Shown here: in pieces, positions 1-6,821 of the stretch
Position numbering within the stretch: position 1 is the stretch's first letter
Layout: each line of letters opens with the position of its first letter
Assembly (NCBI GenBank): GCA_002349055.1
Contig: DECD01000054.1
Coordinates: 117,872 to 130,604 of the forward strand
From: Bacteroidales bacterium UBA2939
GTDB lineage: Bacteria; Bacteroidota; Bacteroidia; Bacteroidales; P3
Direction of reading: 5' to 3'
DNA: 12,733 nt
Notes under the pieces: generated by a model
Seen by the model: the letters and a program-made list of their open reading frames with translations, nothing else
Database searches by the model: none
Told to the model about the DNA's origin: nothing
Translations under genes and position numbers: made by a program

Positions 1-2
1 TC

Positions 3-2105
3 GTTTTTTGCACACTATCATTGTGTTCCTCAACAGGTTGGGGTCAACAATACCCCTGGCAGGACACCACCAAGAGCCTCGACGCAAGAGTGGAGTGGCT
101 CATCGACAACCTGACGCTCGACGAAAAACTCTCGCTCATGGTGCATCACAATCCCGCCATCCCGCGGGTGGGGCTGCCGGCCTACAGCTGGTGGAACGAG
201 GCGCTGCACGGCGTGGGACGCGCCGGTCTGGCCACCGTCTACCCCATGCCCATCGCGCTGGCCGCCACCTTCGACCCCTCCGGCATCGAGTTCCTCTTCT
301 CCCTCGTCGCCAACGAGGCCCGAAACAAATACCATGCGGCACAGGACACCGGCGGCACCGGCGACTACACGGGTCTCACCTTCTTCACCCCCAACATCAA
401 CATCTTCCGCGACCCGCGCTGGGGACGCGGCATGGAGACCTACGGCGAGGACCCCTACCTCACCGCCATGATGGGGCGCGCCTGCGTGAATGGGCTGCAG
501 CATGCATGGGCCGAGAACTATGTGGGCAACCCCCTCATCACCGCCGCCTGCCTCAAGCACTTTGCCGTGCATAGCGGTCCTGAAGGCATCAGGCACGAGT
601 TCGACAGCCGCGTCTCCGAGCGCGACCTCCGCACCACCTACCTGCCTGCCTTCGAGTACATCATCAAGAACACCGACGTCCAGCAGGTGATGTGCGGATA
701 TAACCGCCTCAACGGCGAGCCCTGCTGCACCAACCGCCGCCTCTTCGACATCCTGCGCAACGAATGGCACTACGACGGCATCCTCGTCACCGACTGCTGG
801 GCCCTCAACGACGCCTACGAGTCCGACACCGTCATCCCGCGCCACCGCACCCACGCCACCGCAGCCCTCGCCTATGGCGACGCCTTCGGCCGCGAGGTCG
901 ACCTCGAGTGCGGCAGCGGCCTCCCAGCCCTCCGCGAGGCCGTGCATCAGGGATTGGTGCCCGAGAGCAAGGTCGACAATCACCTGCGCCGCATCCTCCG
1001 CACCCGCCTGGCCGTAACCGACGAACCCAAAAAATCGGAACAGCAGACCGAGTACGACATCGACTTCCTCGGTTTCTTCACCAGGAGCATAGTGCTGCTG
1101 AAAAACAACGGCATCCTGCCCCTCAGGTTAGACGACAGCCTGCGCCTCGAAGGTCCCAACATGTGGGACAGCCTCATGCCCCTCGGCAACTACAACGGCA
1201 CTCCCCGTCACACCGTCACCATCGGCGAAGCCCTGCAAAACAAACCCTATTGCCACCGCAAGCTCGAGGGCGAGTCAGACAGCTCCCCCTCTAAGCGTGT
1301 GCTAATCTACGCCGGTGGCCTCAACCCCCAGCTCGAGGGCGAAGAACTGCCCGTGGAGAAAGAAGGCTTCTTCCGCGGCGACCGCACCCTCATCGAGCTC
1401 CCCAACGAACAGGTCGAGGAAATCAAGGCCCTCAAAGCCCAAGGCTACCGCGTCGTGCTGGTGCTCTGCACTGGCAGCGCCATTGCCCTCGAGAATGTCA
1501 TCGACCACTGCGACGCCCTCCTCGTGGCTTGGTACGGCGGCGAACAGATGGGCAACGCCGTGCGCGAACTGCTCTTCGGCTGCCGCGACGACTTCGGACG
1601 CCTGCCCGTCACCTTCTACCGCTCCTCCCTCGACCTCCCTCCCTTCGACGACTACCACATGCAGGACCGCACCTACCGCTACGCCGACCGCTCGCACGTG
1701 GAATACCCCTTCGGCTTCGGCCTCAGCTACAGCTACCACCAGCTCTGGGGCACCCCCGTCGTCGACGAGGCCAACTTCACCGTCTCCGGCCTCGTCAGTC
1801 AATGCGCCACCGACTGCAAAGCCTTCCTTCATCGCACCGTCGTCCAGGTCTACCTCAAGAACGACAACGACCCCGACGCGCCCGTCAAGCAACTCATTGC
1901 CGTGAAACCTGTTTGGACTGTTTCTTTCGAAGACAAAGTGCCTTTCTCTATCCAGCTCGACCCCTTCTGGTTCCGCCAGTTCAACCCCCAAACCGGCCTC
2001 CTCCAAGAGCCCGTGGACGGCACTCACTTCACCCTGCAAATCGGCTTCTCCTCCGACGACCGCGACCTCATCGACTTACCATTCATATACCACAACAGAA
2101 AATGA
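3..2105 (+). CDS. GH3 glycoside hydrolase, xylan 1,4-beta-xylosidase-like (5' end outside window)
   Basis: Retaining exo-glycosidase of family GH3, most like bacterial beta-xylosidases, expected to release terminal xylose from xylan oligosaccharides in the periplasm. The frame is open to the left edge; the first visible codons (VFCTLSLCSSTGWGQQYPW) look like the end of a signal peptide, so the true start lies outside. Numbering from the TTG at 21, the TIM barrel covers about residues 15-330 with RDPRWGRGMETYGEDP (130-145), KHFAVHSGPEG (179-189) and the nucleophile segment VTDCWA, Asp258. The alpha/beta sandwich follows (LLKNNGILPL, GNYNGTP, LEGEE, AWYGGEQMGNA), then a C-terminal FnIII-like domain after YPFGFGLSYS. 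As I recall, Bacteroidales relatives are often near 860 residues because of a PA14-like insertion after the VTILEG segment; here only about 15 residues fill that place, explaining the shorter length. The acid/base residue was not assigned; the glutamates of LEGEE are candidates. Its TGA overlaps the next start. Substrate could also be arabinoside or glucoside. Confidence 0.88.
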   Translation, partial: VFCTLSLCSSTGWGQQYPWQDTTKSLDARVEWLIDNLTLDEKLSLMVHHNPAIPRVGLPAYSWWNEALHGVGRAGLATVYPMPIALAATFDPSGIEFLFSLVANEARNKYHAAQDTGGTGDYTGLTFFTPNINIFRDPRWGRGMETYGEDPYLTAMMGRACVNGLQHAWAENYVGNPLITAACLKHFAVHSGPEGIRHEFDSRVSERDLRTTYLPAFEYIIKNTDVQQVMCGYNRLNGEPCCTNRRLFDILRNEWHYDGILVTDCWALNDAYESDTVIPRHRTHATAALAYGDAFGREVDLECGSGLPALREAVHQGLVPESKVDNHLRRILRTRLAVTDEPKKSEQQTEYDIDFLGFFTRSIVLLKNNGILPLRLDDSLRLEGPNMWDSLMPLGNYNGTPRHTVTIGEALQNKPYCHRKLEGESDSSPSKRVLIYAGGLNPQLEGEELPVEKEGFFRGDRTLIELPNEQVEEIKALKAQGYRVVLVLCTGSAIALENVIDHCDALLVAWYGGEQMGNAVRELLFGCRDDFGRLPVTFYRSSLDLPPFDDYHMQDRTYRYADRSHVEYPFGFGLSYSYHQLWGTPVVDEANFTVSGLVSQCATDCKAFLHRTVVQVYLKNDNDPDAPVKQLIAVKPVWTVSFEDKVPFSIQLDPFWFRQFNPQTGLLQEPVDGTHFTLQIGFSSDDRDLIDLPFIYHNRK

Positions 2106-3484
2106 AAAAGACACTTTTTGCGTCAGCCTTGAAAAAGACACTTTTTGCGTCAGCCTTGAAAAAGACACTTTTTGCGTCAGCCCTAATTTTCAATTTTCAC
2201 CTTTCACCTTTCACCTTTCACCTTTCACCTTTCACCTTTGCCCGTGCGCAACACGACTCCATCCCCGAGAGCGACCCCGCCATCCTGCAGCGCATCTCCG
2301 AATGGCAGGACCTCAAGCTCGGCTTCATGATGCACTGGGGCATCTACGCCCAGTGGGGCTGCGTCGAGAGCTGGAACCTCTGCAACGAGAGCTGGATCTC
2401 CCGCGAACGCATCGGCCTGGACGGTCGCCCCATCCACGGCACCAACGACGGCGACTACCACCGCTACCAGCAGGCCTACTGGAACCTCAACCGCACCTTC
2501 AACCCCCGGCACTTCAACCCCCGCCAATGGGCGCAGGCGGCAAAGAACGCCGGCATGAAGTACCTCGTCTTCACCACCAAGCACCACGACGGCTTCTGCC
2601 TCTTCGACAGCCGCTACACCGACTACACCAGCACCGGCCCCGACTGTCCCGCTCACACCGACTTCACCCGCGCCGTCGTCGACGCCTTCCGCGCCGCCGG
2701 CTTCTGGGTGGGCCTCTACTTCTCCAAGCCCGACTGGCACTGCGACGACTACTGGGCCCACGAATGGGCCACTCCCGACCGCAACGTCAACTACTCCATC
2801 GCCGACCACCCCGACCGCTGGCAACGCTACCAAGATTTCACCTACAACCAAATCCACGAACTCACCCACAACTACGGCCCCATCGACATCCTCTGGCTCG
2901 ACGGCGGTTGGGTGCGCCCAGCTTGGAGCGTCAACGACGAGTCTCGCCCCTGGCTCGGTTGCAGCGGCCAGGTCCAGGATGTCGACATGCCCCGCATCGC
3001 CCACATGGCTCGCGAGAACAACCCGCAGCTCATCATCGTCGACCGCTCCGTCGGCGGCCGCTACGAAAACTACCGCACACCAGAAAAACAGGTGCCCGAC
3101 TCCCTCCTCCCCTTCCCCTGGGAGACCTGCATGACCTTGGGCGACAGCTGGAGCTACTCCCCAAACGACAACTACAAGTCCGTCAAAACACTCATCCACA
3201 TGCTCTGCGACATTGTGGCCAAGGGCGGCAACCTCCTCCTCAACGTCGGCCCCGACCCCGACGGCAACCTCCCTCCTCAAGCACTCCAGCGCCTGCAAGC
3301 CCTCGGCCAATGGCTCGACAAAAACGGCTACGCCATCTACGCCACTCGCCCTCTCGCCCCCTACTCCCAAGGCAACGTCCGCTACACCCAAAGCCGCGAC
3401 GGCCGCCACCACTACGCCATCACCCTCTCCGACAACCCCCCTTACGCCACCGTCAAAGAACTTAAAGCCAAAAAACGCAAATGA
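2102..3484 (+). CDS. GH29 alpha-L-fucosidase with a repeat-built signal peptide
   Basis: Family GH29 alpha-L-fucosidase, a retaining enzyme that removes terminal L-fucose from glycans; 460 residues. The ATG at 2102 overlaps the GH3 stop (ATGA), and no later Met precedes the catalytic domain, so this start is required. Residues 1-49 act as a signal peptide but are made almost wholly of repeats: KKTLFASAL three times (2-28), then FHLSPFT twice (33-46), ending FARA before Gln50, a plausible signal peptidase I site. Family marks are GFMMHWGIYAQWG (74-86), KHHDGF (160-165), the nucleophile region DILWLDGGW with Asp267, WETCMTLGDSWSY (340-352) and GGNLLLNVGPDPDG (375-388). The acid/base was not assigned. 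The C-terminal beta-sandwich seems short: only about 40 residues follow the barrel and the protein ends in a basic KELKAKKRK tail. It is probably translated by coupling to GH3. Family assignment is firm; substrate linkage is unknown. Confidence 0.93.
   Translation: MKKTLFASALKKTLFASALKKTLFASALIFNFHLSPFTFHLSPFTFARAQHDSIPESDPAILQRISEWQDLKLGFMMHWGIYAQWGCVESWNLCNESWISRERIGLDGRPIHGTNDGDYHRYQQAYWNLNRTFNPRHFNPRQWAQAAKNAGMKYLVFTTKHHDGFCLFDSRYTDYTSTGPDCPAHTDFTRAVVDAFRAAGFWVGLYFSKPDWHCDDYWAHEWATPDRNVNYSIADHPDRWQRYQDFTYNQIHELTHNYGPIDILWLDGGWVRPAWSVNDESRPWLGCSGQVQDVDMPRIAHMARENNPQLIIVDRSVGGRYENYRTPEKQVPDSLLPFPWETCMTLGDSWSYSPNDNYKSVKTLIHMLCDIVAKGGNLLLNVGPDPDGNLPPQALQRLQALGQWLDKNGYAIYATRPLAPYSQGNVRYTQSRDGRHHYAITLSDNPPYATVKELKAKKRK
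2105..2185 (+). repeat. 27-bp direct repeat x3 in fucosidase signal peptide
   Basis: Three head-to-tail 27-bp units (2105-2131, 2132-2158, 2159-2185) follow the ATG directly. The first two are identical; the third differs only in its last codon (CTA for TTG). Each encodes KKTLFASAL and contains AAAAAG-ACA-CTTTTT, a 6-bp stem with 3-nt loop. Copy-number change would keep the frame but alter the number of charged n-region-like starts. Confidence 0.95.
2195..2239 (+). repeat. Heptanucleotide TTTCACC x6 tract inside the fucosidase gene
   Basis: Six perfect TTTCACC units run from 2195 to 2236, followed by a partial TTT; the bases just before (TTTCAAT-like) look like a decayed unit. Because three heptamers equal seven codons, the protein shows a period of seven residues (FHLSPFT). 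A gain or loss of one unit would shift the reading frame before the catalytic domain, which is the layout of slippage-prone contingency loci. No variation can be seen in a single sequence. Confidence 0.95.
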
Positions 3485-4074
3485 CCAAGGAAGAACACTA
3501 CAAAAGCCTGCTGCCGCAGGTGAAAGCCCTCTGCGAGGGAGAAACGGACATGATTGCCAAGATGGCCAACGTGGCGGCATTGCTGCACCACGAATTCGGC
3601 TTCTGGTGGACAGGCTTCTACCGAGTGAATAGTTTAGAGATACGAGATAATAGTGAGGCTGCCGCAGCAAACAACTCTCATCTATTATCTCCTAACTATG
3701 AACTGACCCTCGGACCCTTCCAAGGGCCGATAGCCTGCGTGCATATCGCCTACGGACGCGGTGTGTGCGGCACAGCGTGGAAAGAGCGTCGCACGGTGGT
3801 AGTGCCAGATGTCGAGAAGTTTCCCGGCCATATAGCCTGCTCCAGCGAGAGCCGCAGCGAGATAGTGGTGCCCGTATTCTCCCCTCTCCTCCCAGGAGAG
3901 CCGCAGCGAGATAGTGGTGCCGGTGTTCTCCCCTCTCCTCCAGGAGAGGGGTCGGGGGTGAGGCTGGGGGTGAGGCCGGTCGTCGCCGTCCTCGACATAG
4001 ACAGTCGCCAACTGGCCACCTTCGACGACACCGACCGCCGTTACCTTCAAGAGGTCGTGAAATTTATTGCCTAG
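3481..4074 (+). CDS. msrC: Free methionine-(R)-sulfoxide reductase (GAF domain) with two in-frame insertions
   Basis: GAF-fold enzyme of the fRMsr/YebR (MsrC) family, which reduces free L-methionine-(R)-sulfoxide in the cytoplasm through thioredoxin-recycled cysteines. Matches to the family are GETDMIAKMANVAALLHHEFGFWWTGFY near the N-terminus, then LGPFQGPIACVHIAYGRGVCGTAW, PGHIACSSESRSEIVVPVF and VVAVLDIDS. The three family cysteines are present as Cys86, Cys96 and Cys120, with the same spacing (10 and 24) as I recall for E. coli MsrC Cys84/94/118. The 197 residues exceed the usual roughly 150-165 because of two extra segments: residues 50-73 between the first two core strands, and about 134-165 in the hairpin before VLDIDS. 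Both are repeat-derived DNA. The catalytic residues are outside them, so activity may persist. The start overlaps the fucosidase stop (ATGA). No signal peptide. Confidence 0.9.
   Translation: MTKEEHYKSLLPQVKALCEGETDMIAKMANVAALLHHEFGFWWTGFYRVNSLEIRDNSEAAAANNSHLLSPNYELTLGPFQGPIACVHIAYGRGVCGTAWKERRTVVVPDVEKFPGHIACSSESRSEIVVPVFSPLLPGEPQRDSGAGVLPSPPGEGSGVRLGVRPVVAVLDIDSRQLATFDDTDRRYLQEVVKFIA
3628..3699 (+). repeat. 72-nt imperfect palindromic insertion in msrC
   Basis: Segment encoding Asn50-Tyr73, absent from the E. coli-type protein as I recall it. Its ends are inverted (ATAGTT at 3629-3634 and AACTAT at 3694-3699), and it contains a perfect 10-bp inverted pair, GAGATAATAG (3644-3653) and CTATTATCTC (3682-3691), around a GC-rich middle. 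The insertion is exactly 24 codons, without stop codons, and more AT-rich than the gene around it, which suggests a mobile or dispersed palindromic element rather than gene drift. Confidence 0.75.
3847..3978 (+). repeat. 48/49-bp tandem duplication plus GC hairpin inserted in msrC
   Basis: A 49-nt segment (3847-3895) is followed directly by a 48-nt near copy (3896-3943) with two substitutions and one indel. Because 49 is not a multiple of three, copy two is read in a different frame (SRSEIVVPVF in copy one, PQRDSGAGV in copy two). The second copy runs into a perfect 10-bp stem, CCCCTCTCCT (3930-3939), loop CC, AGGAGAGGGG (3942-3951), then a G-rich stretch (3948-3976). The extra residues, about 134-165 (SPLLPGE...PSPPGEGSGVRLGVR), restore the family frame at VVAVLDIDS. 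Confidence 0.8.
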
Positions 4075-6671
4075 AGCGAGAACTTCAGGTCGATGCGTAT
4101 AAACCAGCAGTCCTTCTTGTCCCAGCCATCAACGTAGGTCAGGCGGCGGACAAAATCGATGCGGAGGATACGCAGAATATTCTCAATGCCAATACTGTAC
4201 TCCATATAGGGCACATCGCCGAAAGGCTGTGTGACATCGGGCATCTTGTAGAGGCCCACACAGTCGATGTCGGCATTGTTCTTGTCGGTGAGCCCTCCAT
4301 AAAGGATATTGAAGCCCATCACCTCGCGCAGACGCAGGCGGTTGATGAGAGGTATTCGGTTGAGAATCCAGCCTTTGAGATGGTAGGTGGCAAAGAAGGC
4401 CACATAGCGGTCCATAATGAACTCCATGGGCAGCATCGAGTTGAACGAATTGTTTGACACCCAGAAACCTGAGTTGCCTGAGGGAATGTAGAGGCGGGTG
4501 TAGGGTGCGCGGTTCCAGATGGCACCGGCCACCAGCTTGGCATCGATGTGACCGAACGAGGAGAGCCAGATACGCTTGTCGGCCGAGATGTCGGTGCTAT
4601 GCACCCATTTCACGCCGTCAACAAGGTCGACAGTATGGCCGATGCTTATCGAAGGGGCATCCTTGCGGAGGTTCGACTGAGTCTCGCGGCGACGCGTTCC
4701 GGGCGAGAAGTTAGGGGTGAAGCTGAGGCCCACATGCCACTCGGCCTCAGTGAAGAAGTCAACTTTTTTGAGAGACCCATCCTCTTGGAACTCAAGATAC
4801 TCTAACGAACCCGACGGCTCGTAGTGGCGTGCCGCCAACCAGGTGTCGAACCTCACGTGGCTCTTCCATTCCTTGCGGAAACGCAGCATGCCCTGGGCGA
4901 CATATTGCACGTTCATCTCCTTGTCGGACGAGGACATGATGTTGTCGCGGTCGAAGTTGTCGTAGCTCTGGCCGGGGGTCTGAAGCTCATAGGTAGCATT
5001 GAGGCTGATGCTGCTGAAGGGGGCCTCGTGCGAGTGACGTTCTTTGTCGTCGAAGGTGTGCGTGAGGGTGAGACTGCCTTTGGGTCGCTTGTCGCGGAAG
5101 CCATAGGCTCCGTAACCCTCGATGAAATTGCGTGGACTCCACTCGGCCTTGCTCATGCCGCCCAGACGCAGACGCCAACCCTCTTGATGGTTGAAGCTGA
5201 GGATATTGAACACCGGACCGATGTCAAACTTGCTGTCGCTGCGCTTTCTGGAGGTAGGGATATAGCCGCTAGTGAGCACTTCGCCAGTGTACTTGATGGC
5301 GCGAAATTCGGGCAGACGGCTCAACTCAACCCACATGCTGTCGAGTACCGTCTCCTTGGCACTGAGCTTCACAGGTCGACGCTCGTTGAACTCGCTCTTG
5401 TAGTGCATCAACTCCTTCTTGGGCAACGTCACTTCGTGCTCGAAGGCCGAGAAAATGCTGTCGGGCAACATCTGGGCGGTGTCGCTGAGGTCGTAGTTGG
5501 TGTAGACGCGCATCTGGTGAACATAGAGTTCCTGGATACGCTTGGAAATGTACATACGGCCGTAGGTGTCGCAGCGGTAGGGCAGCCAGCGAAGCTTGCC
5601 GTCGGTGGTTGTGTCGCTTTTAAAGGTTTGTACAACAGAAAGGTCGCGCACAAAATTGAGGTTTACATGGGGCGACACCGTCATCACATATTTTGTCAAG
5701 GCGAAGGTGCTGTCGGGGTCGAGCGAGACATACATGCGGCCGGTGAAGCCGTAGCTCTGCTGGTTGGCCGGGACGAAACTCAGCTCCACACATTTCTGCC
5801 CCTCGACAAAACAAGTGTCGGTGATATAATATTTATAGAAACCCACGGCCAGAATCGGCGAAAGCGGTGATGTAAAATGATTGAGCATCAACTCAATGTC
5901 ACCATCATAGATATCTACCGGCGTAAACATTACACGGATATTCTCGTCGATACCCTCGTCGGTGAGCACCTCGTCGAGACCTTCCATGCGTTTGCCGGTG
6001 ATGAGGCGTCGATGCTGTTTGGGGCTTTTCCTATAGCTTTCCTGCGCCAAAGCCTCGCGCATCGATACGATGAGGATGGGCGTGGCATCGAACTCGGTCT
6101 CGTCTATGTATTTCTCCAAGAAGTTGAGTTTCCGCCACAGCCGCTTGCCCTCGAAATCGGGGTTGAAGTCGTCGAGCGACATGGAGAGGCGCTCGTAGAC
6201 ATCGCGGCGCCACCGATTGTTGTTCTCTATGCGGTTCTTCTCCTTGTGGTCGATGACCTTCTTCACCAGCTCGACGGCGGGGTTGTTCTTGCGCGAATAT
6301 TTCTTGCCACCCTTCTTGGCGGTAATCTCCACAGCCTTGAGAGTGCGCCCGCGTGGCACCATCTTGACGGTCACACGTTTCTTGTTCTTTCCCTTCTCCG
6401 TCTTGTACGACTGCGGCTCGTAACCCATCATGCGGAACTGGAGCTTGGTCAATCCCTTGTCGTTCGACAGGCTGAAGCGTCCGTCCATGTCGGTCTCGGT
6501 TCCCACCGTCGACCCCTCGAAGACCACCTGCACAAACGGTATAGGCTCGTTGGTCTCTGCGTCGCGCACTCGACCTTGTACACTCGTCGTCACCGTCTGC
6601 GCTACCATAGCCACAGGCGACAACAGCAGGAGAAGAATCAATATCTTTCTATATTTCAAAGCGATATTCAT
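4071..6671 (-). CDS. DUF5686 outer-membrane protein with N-terminal carboxypeptidase-regulatory-like domain
   Basis: 866-residue cell-envelope protein typical of Bacteroidetes; molecular function unknown. The Met at 6671 is chosen because it begins a clear signal peptide (MNIALKYRKILILLLLLSPV, cleavage likely near MVAQ) and lies 25 nt after a -7 box; the frame extends to 6770 but that part runs into a terminator. Residues about 28-115 form a CarboxypepD_reg-like beta-sandwich (VQGRVRDAETNEPIPFVQVV, GTETDMDGRFSL, LQFRMMGYEPQ), as found at the N-terminus of TonB-dependent receptors. The rest matches the DUF5686 pattern: a basic segment (KKGGKKYSRKNNPAVELVKKVI), a mixed middle, and from about residue 480 alternating strands consistent with a beta-barrel, ending WFIRIDLKFSL. 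No TonB box or plug was identified, so it is not a usual SusC receptor. Its TAG stop shares a CTAG with the convergent msrC stop. Confidence 0.85.
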   Translation of the reverse strand: MNIALKYRKILILLLLLSPVAMVAQTVTTSVQGRVRDAETNEPIPFVQVVFEGSTVGTETDMDGRFSLSNDKGLTKLQFRMMGYEPQSYKTEKGKNKKRVTVKMVPRGRTLKAVEITAKKGGKKYSRKNNPAVELVKKVIDHKEKNRIENNNRWRRDVYERLSMSLDDFNPDFEGKRLWRKLNFLEKYIDETEFDATPILIVSMREALAQESYRKSPKQHRRLITGKRMEGLDEVLTDEGIDENIRVMFTPVDIYDGDIELMLNHFTSPLSPILAVGFYKYYITDTCFVEGQKCVELSFVPANQQSYGFTGRMYVSLDPDSTFALTKYVMTVSPHVNLNFVRDLSVVQTFKSDTTTDGKLRWLPYRCDTYGRMYISKRIQELYVHQMRVYTNYDLSDTAQMLPDSIFSAFEHEVTLPKKELMHYKSEFNERRPVKLSAKETVLDSMWVELSRLPEFRAIKYTGEVLTSGYIPTSRKRSDSKFDIGPVFNILSFNHQEGWRLRLGGMSKAEWSPRNFIEGYGAYGFRDKRPKGSLTLTHTFDDKERHSHEAPFSSISLNATYELQTPGQSYDNFDRDNIMSSSDKEMNVQYVAQGMLRFRKEWKSHVRFDTWLAARHYEPSGSLEYLEFQEDGSLKKVDFFTEAEWHVGLSFTPNFSPGTRRRETQSNLRKDAPSISIGHTVDLVDGVKWVHSTDISADKRIWLSSFGHIDAKLVAGAIWNRAPYTRLYIPSGNSGFWVSNNSFNSMLPMEFIMDRYVAFFATYHLKGWILNRIPLINRLRLREVMGFNILYGGLTDKNNADIDCVGLYKMPDVTQPFGDVPYMEYSIGIENILRILRIDFVRRLTYVDGWDKKDCWFIRIDLKFSL

Positions 6672-6696
6672 GTTATACCTGTCTTTTTTAGTTTTG

Positions 6697-6704
6697 CAAA
6701 GATA
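6697..6704 (-). promoter_or_regulatory. -7 box for the DUF5686 gene
   Basis: On the - strand this reads TATCTTTG, a perfect match to the Bacteroidetes -7 consensus TAnnTTTG, 25 nt before the ATG at 6671. I see no good -33 TTTG at the usual distance, only a weak TGGCA. It lies downstream of the terminator, so the DUF5686 gene appears to be transcribed on its own. Confidence 0.55.
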
Positions 6705-6768
6705 CGCAGAATTATCCATATTGTGCCATTTTTTCTTTTTGTACAGCATACAGCAATTATCTTGCAAC

Positions 6769-6806
6769 AAAAAAGCCCCGAGGCAATTCCGCCTCGGGGC
6801 TTTTTT
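6769..6806 (-). terminator. Rho-independent terminator, bidirectional in form
   Basis: Perfect 16-bp inverted repeat: six A, GCCCCGAGGC (6775-6784), loop AATTCC, GCCTCGGGGC (6791-6800), six T. Read on the - strand it lies 16 nt after the oxidoreductase stop and ends in a T run, so it should terminate that transcript before the DUF5686 promoter. The A/T flanks make it usable in either direction. Confidence 0.9.
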
Positions 6807-6821
6807 GTTTTAGATTAATTA

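Noticed and set aside
3..60. Lipoprotein signal (LSLC) at the visible start of the GH3 enzyme
   Set aside because: The residue before Cys is Leu rather than Gly, Ala or Ser, and the upstream part of the signal peptide is outside the window, so lipidation cannot be claimed.
2105..2239. Possible small CRISPR-like array
   Set aside because: The repeats are directly adjacent with no unique spacers and are translated as part of the fucosidase.
2302..3465. 387-codon + strand frame overlapping the fucosidase
   Set aside because: Arg/Pro/His-rich shadow frame of a high-GC gene; no recognisable domain. The GH29 motifs are all in the other frame.
2225..3670. Long open frame (481 codons) on the - strand opposite the fucosidase
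   Set aside because: It is antisense to a well-supported GH29 gene, is dominated by Val, Ala, Gly and Glu as expected for the shadow of C-ending codons, and shows no motif or start signal.
3926..3955. Hairpin in msrC as a terminator
   Set aside because: The stem is strong but neither strand has a following T run, and it is inside a coding region.
3948..3976. G-quadruplex in the msrC G-rich tail
   Set aside because: Only three runs of three or more G are present; the fourth is GG, so a stable canonical quadruplex is not supported.
4824..5870. 348-codon + strand frame inside the DUF5686 region
   Set aside because: Antisense shadow of a coherent - strand membrane protein; no domain or promoter supports it.
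6672..6770. N-terminal extension of the DUF5686 protein to 6770
   Set aside because: It would begin in the terminator, span the -7 box, and put 33 non-signal-like residues before a normal signal peptide.
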